In this document: positions 45,146 through 64,000 of the stretch, one piece after another
Layout of the letters: each line of letters starts with the position of its first letter
Numbering within the stretch: the first letter of the stretch is position 1
Source: Berberis thunbergii
Lineage: Eukaryota > Streptophyta > Magnoliopsida > Ranunculales > Berberidaceae
Length of the DNA: 64,000 nucleotides
Assembly: GCA_003290165.1 (NCBI GenBank)
Contig: QNQO01005772.1
Span: 1 to 64,000 of the forward strand
Direction: 5' to 3'
Notes under the pieces: generated by a model
Seen by the model: the letters and a program-made list of their open reading frames with translations, nothing else
The model's database searches: none
What the model was told of the DNA's origin: nothing
Translations under genes and position numbers: made by a program

Positions 45146-45962
45146 ACAGAAATGGTACCGTACGATATTGGTTATCCAAGAAATTTGGGTACTAAACTAT
45201 CCTATGACATTTCCTACCTAGTTGTGCCATGCAGTGCTGTGTATATTTGGTTGAAGCACAAAATTTGAAGCTTGGTTGTAATCTATAGCTTATAGGCTTT
45301 ATGAATAATCCAATAATCTTTAGTAGGTTGTTATATTTAAACAGTACCAAGTTCTACTTAAAAGTGCATGTAGGTTCCTGTTGCCATCGATGCTCGATCA
45401 TTTTATGCATAATCAACAACATTCATTAGCTGCAGGGAATAACTGAAAGGAGCAAAATTTCTAAAATTGAAGATAATGACATCAAACTAAAACAGTTGGG
45501 CTCCTTTCAAAATGTAATTTCAGTACGCCAAGTTTGGGGAGAGATTTAAGACTTTTTAACAGTATTGGAGAACCCAATAGAAGGCAGAGGTCAGAGTCGA
45601 TTCTGCAGAAGCAACATGTGTACACGCCTTGCTTTTTGCCTCCAAAAGCCCCACATTGTGGTTCAAAATTTTCCATTAAATCAAAACTTGTCCATACCAA
45701 GTTCATTGAAAGCTGTATAATAGAAATTTGGTTCTTGCAGACAAAGGTGAAATAATTCATGAAATGGATACAAAGAGAAAGAGTGTCTTACGGTTTACGA
45801 ATGTGCTAATGGTCGCTAACAATCAAAATTCAAGTAGACACACTACACAGTGATATATCACAAAAGGAATCCAATAAATATTAGGTGAAGCAGCACCAAG
45901 ATCAAGACGCCAACAAGTCTATTTTCTTGAGAAAACGAGGACTCAGTAACTGTAACTGTGTA
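45146..45962. other. Intergenic DNA and CK2 alpha 3' UTR
   Basis: Lies between the LRR pseudogene and the CK2 alpha stop codon at 45963-45965. Probably includes the CK2 alpha 3' UTR; nothing else was recognised. Confidence 0.4.
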
Positions 45963-54910
<8,948 letters not shown>

Positions 54911-54928
54911 GTACCACCACTTAAACAA

Positions 54929-56640
54929 CTCTTTTATTCTTTTTCTTTTTTTGAAAGAAAAAAATAATAAAAAGCTTTTCTCTTTGCTTGATTGCTTGCT
55001 AATGCTGGCTTATGTCCAATTGGGATCCCATTCCACCTCTCCTCTCAATGACCTCAAGGGATGTTTTGCCTAATTTTACCCTATTAGATCTTTTTTTTTC
55101 ATCTAGGGTTGATTAGTGATATTGATTTTTGAGTAATTGGATCGATATATAGAGACCGTCGTGTTCCCCTAATGGAGGATTGATGTGTCGTAATATGTAT
55201 TACTAGTGTGAATGTATGACATTTGATCGTAAAATGGACTTTTGTATCTTGATGCATAATTAGCGACTGTTTTTCTAACAATGTTTTAGTTAGCAAATTA
55301 TTACTATCTGAAATGAAAATAAAATTAATAAAGATAGGATTTGATGAAGATTTACTAATCATTTAATTATGCTAATGCATCATATGTAAATTCAAGGGTT
55401 ATGATTTCGTTTTTTAGGTAATTTCGGTATGTTGATTTTAAGAAATATTTCGTTATGTGTAGAAAAAACATTAAAAAAATTGATTATAATTTTGAAGTTA
55501 TCAATGTAACTTAAACTCTTACATATTACATAAAGAGTACCATAAGACTCATAATAAACTACATGTTGCATGGCCTAATGAAAAAAATAAATATATTTTT
55601 AAAATATATATATATATTTCGTGAAATTTTGACGTTTTTCAAGACATCGTGTTCCTTGCATAAACCTGATGCCATGTTTATCATGTGGTTAGATGAATGA
55701 AAAAAAAATGTGGTTAGATGAATGGAAATTATTAGGTAAGAAAGTGGACAATGTCTTTAGATCAACTTAGGTAACAACAAAGTTTTGAATTTTATGGCAA
55801 AATAAATCAGAAACGTCTGATTAGCAAATTTAATGGATCCATGGCAAGATTGTGAGTCAAAAAAGAAAAGAAAAACACCCTACTAGCTAAAGGAGGGGAA
55901 ATCAACACCGTCTCCCATACACTTTTGTTTTATATTAAGTAGGACGATAGCTGGGTAGTTCTATCCTATGTTGAACAAGAGTTTGTCTAGGTAATTAGGT
56001 TTTAAAGTTATTTTTTTTATTAGGTTTGAGTTTTTTTTTTTTTTTTTTTATATTTTTACCCATTCTCTTTAAAACCCAACCACAAACATTATCTATAGAA
56101 TGAGTAGAAATGTAAAAAAACTCAGAACCTGACAAAAAAGTGGCTATAAAACCTGATTCCCTAGAATTGGGGATTGAACAAATATTATGCACTTCAGATT
56201 AAGTGGATATTAGGGAGTGAAGTGTTCCTGGACTTGCCAAAAAAGATATCGATTTGGGGAGAACAAAAACTTGTTTTAAAAGTAATAAATAAATAAAGGG
56301 ATACACTTGATCGTATATTGGTTGTTTTAGCCAAAATAAAATGAAGAAGGTAATTTGAAGGAATGTGTGGTATTAGGTTAAATAAGTAGACCTTTTGCTA
56401 TCACGAAGACTCTCAAAATGCCAAAAGAGTTGGACCCTTTCGTGTTTACCATTTTCATTCACGGGTATTTAATTACTATTTTGTTCTAATATTTTTTAAG
56501 GTGATATTTTATTATGGGGGTATATCAGGATTTGATGAAATAAAACAAATAATTGTGTAAGAACTGGTTGAAGGCATGTATCCAAACGCAATTCAAGCTC
56601 CGCATGTTACACTGTAAGAGAATGCATAATACAAAAGTTA
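54929..56640. other. CK2 alpha upstream region and AT-rich intergenic DNA
   Basis: The first part should contain the CK2 alpha promoter; no clear TATA box could be assigned. A short AAAACCTGATTCCCTAG at about 56149-56165 resembles the MITE ends at 42083-42249. Otherwise nothing was recognised. Confidence 0.4.
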
Positions 56641-56799
56641 ACGGCTGTTACATAAACTTGGATGTTTAGTTGATTTTATAGATAGTAATTGGAAGTTGAA
56701 TTTGGGACCTCCGCATTTCCTTGTTATAACATTTTGTAAAAGTTCGTGGGACAAATCTCCCACATTACTTTTCAAAATTGTCATCATCTCCTCGAGTAT

Positions 56800-57376
56800 T
56801 CCTAACTCCTTCATGAGCACTCCAACCACCACCACCTTCACAACCACCTTTGTTGCCACTACCATGACCACCATACCATAACCATCACAACCACCACCAT
56901 GATAACTATAGTATAACAACCACCACCACCACTACTACCACCACCGCTCTTGTTGCCACCAACATAACAAAACCATCACAATCAACACTATCATAACATA
57001 CTCACCACACACCACTACCAACTTTACTAGTGCCACCATAACCATCATCGCCACTACCACCACAACTACCATAACATGATCACCACGACAACTATAGCAT
57101 AATCACCACAACTACCACCACCTTCACAACCACCATAGTCACCTCAACCATCACCTGCACCACCACCACCATTTTAACAACCACTGCCATTGCCACCATC
57201 ATCACCTACATTTACAATCACCATCATCGCAACCATCACCACAATCACCGACAACATGACCATGCCACAATTACAACTACTACCATTATCAACACCACCC
57301 ACAATCACTTGTTTGATTTGTATCGATTTTCTTTAATTAGTACCAAGTGCCGATAAATTAATGCATTTCAAACTAA
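56800..57376. repeat. ACC/CCA-rich simple-sequence block, copy 1 of a long direct repeat
   Basis: Imperfect (ACC/CAT)n sequence. Its distal part, 56983-57376, including a unique tail (CAATCACTTGTTTGATTTGT ... CATTTCAAACTAAT), is repeated with few changes at 63601-64000. Confidence 0.9.
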
Positions 57377-57774
57377 TGCATCTACATCAATTTACAAAAT
57401 ACATTATTTTACAGTATATCAAGTGGAGCCTTTCAATTGAATATTATTTTGGTGTCCCCGTTATGGAAAATATAATATTTTCAAGTATAAAATTATCAAA
57501 GAGAATGTATTTTACGATTGTCTGGTTGCCCATTTTATTTTATTTATCTTTCAAAATATATTTGCTTTTCGATAATAATTCCAACCTTGAAATATTGGCA
57601 AGTCCTAATCAACAAAGTAACATTCCCATGACATTTGCTTGTATTTTTTTTTTAATTTTTTTTTAATTTTAACTTCCAACCAAGAGATAATAAAAGAGAC
57701 ATTAATTTTTTGGCAAAATTCCATAACTTGAACATATCCTAATATTGATAAATGGATATCTTGAATAACGTATA

Positions 57775-58440
57775 AAAGAGACCTTGACCTTTTGATTGGA
57801 GATCAAACCACCTAGATGAAACTGGATCTGCTGAATCGGTGATGAACGGTGAATCGATGAACGTGGAATCGGTGATGAAACTGGATTTGCTGGATGCTCT
57901 GGAGGCGCTGAATCGATGATGATGTTGTTGAAGCGCTGGATCGAAGATGAAGACGCGCTGTTGCGAGGGTTGGTGGCGAAGGGGTGTTGATGCGAGGGCG
58001 GATCTGTTGGTGATAGCGGTTTTTGCGAAGGCCACTGGTAATTTTTTTTTTTTTTTTTGAATGAAGAACTGTGTGAGGGTGTTGATGAGGGTGAAGAACG
58101 AAATAACAAGAAAAAAATTTGGTCAGAATCGAAGATGCTCTGATACCAGATAATAGAGACCTTGACCTTTTGATTGAAGATCAAACCACCTAGATCCTTT
58201 GATTGGGGATCAGCCACCAAATAAATTAAATAAAACTTGTATTGCTTGCCTAAACTCTATTACATCATATGTATTTATAACTGAAAGCAAAGAATAATAC
58301 TTCCTAATTGAATTCAATCCTAATTCTAATCAAACAATAACTCCTAATTCAAAACAAGCTAATATTCCCTAAATAGAATATTGTTATAACTAAGACATTC
58401 TAATCTCAAGTAAATACTAAATAGGATTGGTATCCTAACA
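57775..58440 (-). mobile_element. Copia-like LTR-retrotransposon remnant
   Basis: On the minus strand, an LTR of about 290 bp (58440-58150, starting TGTTAGGATACC) is followed directly by the primer-binding site TGGTATCAGAGC (58148-58137). A Ser/Pro-rich leader reading follows, then at 57834-57785 a short second copy of the LTR 3' end (TAGGTGGTTTGATCTCCAAT). No gag, protease, integrase or reverse transcriptase remains; an internal deletion is likely. Confidence 0.75.
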
Positions 58441-58630
58441 ACGTATTCTCTCATGTTCAAAATGTCTTGAGATCAAGAAACAGACGATCTCACCAAAAAA
58501 AAAAAATTCTTATCAAAAGTCTACGCAACATTTCCCATCAAACATCAAGGAAAGAAAAAATAATGAAGAATTTTTTTTTGAGAAGATGTTATTTATTGCA
58601 ACAATAGTTCTTCCATAAAATAAACAAGCT

Positions 58631-58993
58631 TTAATTATTGACTATAAAGTAAACAAGCGTCTTAACCAAAAATTTGTCCTCAGTAACCTGAGTTATATAC
58701 TGATTTGGACCAACTTGATCGATAGTATCTACTATGAGACGATATGTTGTATTTTTAGTAGAGGGATCAAACCTTCGAATTCCATTAGATACATCTTTGA
58801 AATGAACATTCACCCTGTTCCTTACATCATATTGAGTCGTAGCCCATGATCCTATCTCTTGAATATGTGGATCGCTCACGTTCACCGTCACCCATTCTTG
58901 ACCATAGATTGTCATGACATCGATGAAGAAAATTAAAACAAGAAGAAGAACCGTGTATTGAGTTTTCATCATGGAGACTTTTTTTTTTTTCAA
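58631..58993 (-). CDS. Divergent phytocystatin-like secreted protein
   Basis: Phytocystatins inhibit papain-type cysteine proteases. This single-exon gene encodes 120 residues from Met at 58993; MM at residues 8-9 is another possible start. A signal peptide (hydrophobic YTVLLLVLIFFIDVMTIY, about 13-30) is followed by a cystatin-like fold: WVTVNVSDPHIQEIGSWATTQ corresponds to the conserved N-terminal strand and helix, then VNVHFKDVSN, TTYRLIVDTID, YITQVTEDKFLV and LVYFIV. The central QxVxG loop is replaced by RRFDPS and the later Trp is absent, so inhibition of papain-like enzymes is doubtful. A TATA box (59033-59040) supports expression. Family assignment rests on overall pattern, not on the diagnostic motif. 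Confidence 0.7.
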   Translation of the reverse strand: MKKKKVSMMKTQYTVLLLVLIFFIDVMTIYGQEWVTVNVSDPHIQEIGSWATTQYDVRNRVNVHFKDVSNGIRRFDPSTKNTTYRLIVDTIDQVGPNQYITQVTEDKFLVKTLVYFIVNN

Positions 58994-59032
58994 GAGATAA
59001 AGCTCTAAGCTCTTAGAAGCATAAATGGGTGT

Positions 59033-59040
59033 TATTTATA
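59033..59040 (-). promoter_or_regulatory. TATA box of the cystatin-like gene
   Basis: TATAAATA on the minus strand, 40 bp before the first possible start codon at 58993. Confidence 0.55.
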
Positions 59041-61107
59041 ATGACATCCATGATGGTTATTTATGGAAACATATATTTTTAATAATGTCTTTCTAATTTT
59101 ACATATAATAAAAATCATTATTCAAATATATATATTTGTGAAGAGCAAATAATTAGTTTTGAAAACTTAGTCAAATCTTCACTCTTTGGGTAATTTGTAA
59201 TTGGTCATAATTACTGAACCTTTTGGGATTTTGTCTCCAATAACTTAATGTGGGATATGATTGAGAATAAAATCTCCATTGATTAAAAAATCATACTTAT
59301 AAGATGCAAATAAGAAATTAGAAAATTATATTAAAATAATATTTTATTAAAAATATTCTCATCTAATTTAAGAAGTAAAACATTATTACTAGCAGAAAAT
59401 TAGTATCTTTAAAACAAGATAATAGTTTTCCATCCTTTTATATAATTTTTTGGATTACGCAAATTTTTTTGGATTACGCAATGAGTTGGCTTGCGATATT
59501 TTCTTAAATAAATTTGTTCAAATCTGAATACAATTTCTTAACTAAAATAGGAACAAAATCTTAACATTCTTTCCTTTAAATCCTTCTTCTTCTTCGAATT
59601 GCTCTTTCTTCCCATATTCTCCAAAATTTCAATGTGAAAAAACTTTAATGTTAGAGAACTTTGGTTTGCAGAGTATAACAACACAATATAGTTTTAAAAG
59701 TCATCAAAATATAAGGTTACCATGTTCAAGGCTCACAATCATGTAAACACAAGCTTACTCAATTCAATTAGCATGACAAACAATGTTGAACGTCGTTAAG
59801 TATCCCAAAGTTAGTATTTCAAAATTATTATGATTTTTAAGAAACCATTTAAGCTTGATATACAATTTGCAAAAAAAATAAAATAATAACTAGTGATTGA
59901 AAAATACAGGAAGAAAATATTTGCGATGAGAAGAAAACAGATAATTAAAGAAGAATAGTATCTCAAGCCAAGTTGTGGTTTTATAATAACTTCAATTGCC
60001 ATTTTATTGAAAATATTGTATCTAAATTTGAATCAATCTATTTAGAAAAATATCTCAAGCCAATTTGTTATTAGTACAGGTGGGCATGGGATGGACCTTA
60101 TCTATGTTTCATCCCATTCATTCAGGACTAGGATGGAATCGGGACATGATCGATAGACTTTATCCCATCCCAAATGGGTTCGCTTATTCCATCCCAAACG
60201 GGTTCGGGATGGGACGGGCATGTACTAAATAGTTTGCCAATGAAGAATAACAAAAAAAAATTCATATAACATTGCCCATACACCAATAATGTCTAATTCA
60301 TGTACATATAACTTTCATCATAACAATACAAAATGTCATAATAATAATAATGTCTAATTCATGTACATATAACTTTCATCACATTGCTCCTAATTGTATC
60401 TTGTATGAATGATATAAGTTTTCAAGTTGTCTTAATATAAGTTCAAAAATAAAAAATATTGCTCATCGAATAAATTTTCAACTACATAATTCATAGTGCA
60501 AACTTACATCAAACCATCATATTTGTCTTTATTTTCTACAAAAATAATTGTCTTATAATTAATCAAAATGTGAAAACGCTTAAATTTTCAAGGGTTCTAT
60601 TTGACCTAAAATAGTTTCTATCTAAACAACGAGTACCAAATTAAACAAGTTTGACATAAAATATTGCTTGACCTAAACTTGCACAAATAGCGTACGTGAG
60701 CTAAAGACCACTGTGTGGCGGTCGATGACACTCCGATGCTTAAGTTAAATAAGGCTTAAGAGATGCTTAAAACTTTAATTAGGTTTTTGTAGCGTACATT
60801 TGTTCATCGACCTTATATTCTCTTTATGGTGCGAGAGTCCTTATTCGGTTAGGCCTTTGGTGGTGTAGTTTAGGGAAAGAGATTTTGCTGGATATCCTTT
60901 CCTAGTTGAGAGTTGTCCATACAAGGTAGTTTTTTTACACGATTTGTGTTCCTAGATCTGCAGGAGAGATTTTCCTTTTGGAGTGTTGTCCATGCAAGAA
61001 AGTTTTTATACCTGACTTATACTTCATTATTTGTTTTCTAGTTGGAATCAATGTACTACTGGGTTGTCTGCCTTGGGTCGATCCCTCATATACTTTATAC
61101 GATTTAC
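59041..61107. other. AT-rich intergenic DNA with small repeats
   Basis: No gene was recognised. A 36 bp direct repeat (AATAATGTCTAATTCATGTA...) occurs at about 60285 and 60345. GGGATGGGA/TCCCATCCC-type inverted motifs at 60078-60240 suggest a MITE remnant. Confidence 0.4.
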
Positions 61108-61262
61108 GAGTATTAGGCTTGACCATGTGACGTGTGGGCTTAGTTGCACATTACAATTTGGATCCGACCTTCTGAACTCTGCCAATAATAGGTTTAATGA
61201 TGTCTAGACTTTATTGGATTGGGCATACAATCAAGCTTATTTTATTTAGTTGATGAGATTAT
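61108..61262. repeat. Dispersed repeat, copy 1
   Basis: GAGTATTAGGCTTGACCATG, TTTGGATCCGACCTTCTGAA and GGCATACAATCAAGC-type blocks recur in the same order at 63318-63476, with about 20-25% differences by eye. Origin unknown; both may be fragments of one retroelement. Confidence 0.65.
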
Positions 61263-61397
61263 TATGACACCCGAAAGATCTAAGGTATTCCTTTATATCA
61301 AAAGAACTGGAATAATTTCTTTTAGAGAGCCTTGACATATTAATATATATTATTTCTTGGATTATTTTTTTTAGTATACTCTTTTATTATTTGCCCT

Positions 61398-61502
61398 AAT
61401 TCTAGAGAGCCAAACTAACCCATCACCATCCATCATCCTAGAGATGGACCAATTTTCAGCATCTCTAAGATGATGGATGGTGATGGGCCATCCTGGCTTT
61501 CT
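61398..61502. repeat. Hairpin MITE related to 39867-39976
   Basis: CATCACCATCCATCATCCTA pairs with TAAGATGATGGATGGTGATG around a short loop; the ends are CTAGAGAGCCAAAC and GCTTTCTAG. No target-site duplication was confirmed. Confidence 0.65.
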
Positions 61503-61512
61503 AGCAAGGCTC

Positions 61513-61690
61513 TTGTTTCTAGGGGTAGGCACGGTTCAGATCGGTTCCAAATTTTGAGGAACCTAACTCGAATCGTTTAAATTTTATCGATTTCGATCCA
61601 GACCTAACTCGAATTGTTTAAATTTTTAACGTTGGAACCGAACCTAACTCGAATCGTTTACAATGATTCGATTCCTATGGTTCCTGTATT
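61513..61690. repeat. MITE-like repeat rich in GGAACC and TCGAATCG motifs
   Basis: ACCTAACTCGAATCGTTTAA-like blocks occur three times in about 150 bp, flanked by GGTAGGCACGGTTC. Similar in style to the repeat at 33988-34280. Confidence 0.45.
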
Positions 61691-62296
61691 ATATATCTCA
61701 AATTTAATATTAATGCTCTTAGAAGGCATACCACGACTTTTGATAATTCTTCCATAGTGTACTGGATCAGATGGATATGACTCATGCAAAAAAAAAAAAC
61801 CCTATTCTCATCCAAAACATTCTACCAAGCTCTTAGAAGGCATACCACAGCTCTAAACAACCAAACCAAACACACACACACATTGATTGTTCCTCCTCTC
61901 TTGGCAGCGATTGCGGCTCTTTTTGGTTGCAATTTCGCTATCTTCTTGACTGCGACTTGTTGTGTGCGAATAACTCTGATTTGAAACTCTCTTTTTGGTT
62001 GTGATTTCGCTAAGAATCAGAGAGGGCGCTATCTGTTCATGAACTGAAGATGTGAAGAAGTAGAATGGCTGACCTGTTCATGAACTGAAGTAGGGAAAGA
62101 GTTGAGAGAAGTTGCGAGTTACTCTCCTTGTTTCTCTGCCTGATGCAACGATGTAAAAAATTGAGACAATTATTAGAAGACCAACAATGTGTCGAGTGAT
62201 CATATATGTTCAAATATTGTATGTGATGTGGATATCCCGTGATGGATGAATGACTTTACAATTTATAGTAATTTTTGAATAACTTGCATGTGTCAT

Positions 62297-62520
62297 TGAT
62301 AGATCAATCTGCAAATGGTGTGATGTGGATATCCCGTGATAGATCAATCTATCAATGGTGTTATGGTCGAGTGGTTAGGGCTGTGTGGGTTTATCCTCCA
62401 CGTCCTAGGTTCGAGACCCATCGGTGGCATGGTTACTTTCTTATGGTCTTGACCTGTAGGTCGCACCTTGTTGATAGGTCATGGAATCATATAAAAACCC
62501 AACTCACTTTCTAAAAAAAA
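62297..62520 (+). mobile_element. tRNA-derived SINE, second copy of the 5930 family
   Basis: A-box TGGTCGAGTGGTTAGG (tRNA-Ser-like) and B-box GGTTCGAGACC, then the family body and an A run ending at 62522. Near-identical 16 bp flanks, AACTTGCATGTGTCAT (62281-62296) and AACTTGCATTTGTCAT (62521-62536), form the target-site duplication. Ahead of the A box are about 55 bp of rearranged sequence in which GATAGATCAATCT is repeated and GATGTGGATATCCCGTGAT copies the sequence at about 62227. Confidence 0.85.
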
Positions 62521-62536
62521 AACTTGCATTTGTCAT

Positions 62537-63317
62537 GAACAAATTCGTTAATTGCCATTAGTGATACTTTACTCATGAAATTAATTAATTTGACTCATTT
62601 AGTTGACTCGGACTTTCAAAATAAATGGACTGAAATTTAATTTTAAATAGAAAACAGTAAAGAAAGAAATTTAAAAAATATTAATTAATTGACATTGATG
62701 TATCATTTACTGATTTTCTATGTATTAATTTTTATGCATTTTGATGTTTCTAAAACCAGGTCTCCTGTAAAACAAATGTTAGATTGTCAAAGACAACTTG
62801 TTTGGTGGCCGAAGACACTACGTTTCTTAAGTCAGTAATTTTGGTGGAGGTGGGGATAAATAAATCTATACAAAACTCAGTTAAAACTACATACCTTTAT
62901 CAAAAAAATTTTACCTTATATAATAGTCGTTATCAAAACTCAATAATTTTTTAGATGAAGACGTTCTTTGTAACAGTCTTCTCCTTTATGAAGATGCGTC
63001 TTTGGGGGAATAACTATCTCCACGATTTTTTTTTCTTCTTCTATAACGTTCATTCTCTTAAAGAGAGAACTCTGTTGGGCCTGAATTTGGGTCTCTAACT
63101 ATGATTTATTATATTGGCCCTGTTTGGTCTTTTACAACACGGTCCACTTTCTTTGAGCCTTGTGAGTGGGCCCAGTCTTGAAATATTTGGCCTTTTTGAT
63201 GGACGATTTCCGCCACATGCTTGGTCGTGGTGATAGTTTTATTTGATGTATTAGAGCTTACCCCGATCCTCCAGTACTTGCCTTGTCAGGGCTTACTCTT
63301 TCCTTATTAGAGCTTTG
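62537..63317. other. Intergenic DNA
   Basis: No gene or structured repeat was recognised. Confidence 0.4.
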
Positions 63318-63476
63318 AGTATTGGGCTTGATTGCGTGACGCATAGGCTTATTAAGGCGATGCAATTCGGATCCAACCTTCTGAAATCTGTCACATGGGC
63401 TTGGTGATATCTGGGCCTTGCTGGATTAGGTGTGCAATCATTTCTATTTTGTTCTGTTTGACGAAATTATCATGAC
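63318..63476. repeat. Dispersed repeat, copy 2
   Basis: Matches 61108-61262 in the same orientation (GAGTATTGGGCTTGATTGCG, TTCGGATCCAACCTTCTGAA). Confidence 0.65.
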
Positions 63477-63600
63477 AAGCGTACGGTGCAAATCAGAGTG
63501 CGGTTTAATGTATCATCAATATAAACCTCAATACTATCAAATTTTCAAAAAAAAAAAACCATCACAACCACTACCGCCATTGTCATTACCACCTCCACGA

Positions 63601-64000
63601 TCAACACTATCATAACATACTCACCACACATCACTACCAATTTCACTAGTGCCACCATAACCATCATCACCACTACCACCACAACTACCATAACATGATC
63701 ACCACGACACCTATAGCATAATCACCACAACTACCACCACCTTCACAACCACCATAGTCACCTCAACCATCACCCACACCACCACCACCATTTTAACAAC
63801 CACTGCCATTGCCACCATCATCACCTACGTACATTTACAATCACCATCATTGCAACCATCACCACAAACACCGACAACATGACCATGCCACAATTACAAC
63901 TACAACCATTATCAACACCACCCACAATCACTTGTTTGATTTGTATCAATTTTCTTTAATTGGTACCAAGCGCCAATAAATTAATGCATTTCAAACTAAT
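63601..64000. repeat. ACC-rich block, copy 2 of the long direct repeat
   Basis: Repeats 56983-57376 with a few substitutions and a small insertion (ACCTACGTACATTT). It runs off the window edge, so its full length is unknown. Confidence 0.9.

Noticed and set aside
57702..58220. Minus-strand 172-codon Ser/Pro-rich open frame
   Set aside because: It spans LTR end, primer-binding site and leader of a retrotransposon remnant; it is not an independent gene.

Overview
The window is nuclear DNA of a eudicot plant; the species cannot be resolved from the sequence. The evidence is AT-rich DNA with GT-AG introns, plant gene families (CCMH, CPL4-type CTD phosphatase, PMEI, phytocystatin, CK2 alpha, ACBP3), two nuclear insertions of plastid DNA, and many plant-type transposable elements (SINEs with target-site duplications, Mutator-like MITEs with 9-11 bp duplications, Copia/TRIM-like LTR pieces). 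No operons, CRISPR arrays or bacterial features are present.

Layout. 1-4.0 kb: a minus-strand ACBP3-type acyl-CoA-binding protein gene broken by many frame changes. 4.3-7.8 kb: repeats, including a 1.9 kb foldback element with a SINE nested in one arm. 7.8-12.8 kb: CCMH (mitochondrial cytochrome c maturation), with a 3 kb intron in its 5' UTR. 13.3-13.8 kb: a degenerate minisatellite. 14.5-20.4 kb: a gene for a ~1073-residue plant protein built from about 13 'LVKH..RLE' repeats, with 150 bp units that are almost identical and a last exon exactly duplicated in tandem. 23.3-25.4 kb: an At2g23090-type small zinc-finger protein. 27.4-33.1 kb: a CPL4/FCP1-like phosphatase with DxDxT and BRCT domains and a plastid 23S rDNA fragment in one intron. 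35.0-37.5 kb: a small secreted SERK-ectodomain-like LRR protein. 38.3-42.4 kb: two tandem PMEI genes (minus strand). 43.7-45.2 kb: a decayed copy of the LRR gene. 46.0-54.9 kb: casein kinase II alpha (minus strand), with a 1.3 kb TIR transposon and a trnI-rpl23-rpl2 plastid fragment in its introns. 57.0-64.0 kb: ACC-rich repeats, an LTR-retrotransposon remnant, a divergent phytocystatin (minus strand), MITEs and a SINE.

The genes are ordinary, independently transcribed plant genes and do not form a pathway. I found no convincing new multi-gene system. The most unusual features are the growing repeat array with its duplicated terminal exon and GC-AG intron (14.7-20.4 kb), the foldback element with repeated subunits, two GC-AG introns of which one differs from its paralogue's GT site, and introns carrying plastid DNA. 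Exon coordinates were assembled by hand from splice consensus, reading phase and remembered family sequence. They are predictions, not transcript-supported models.
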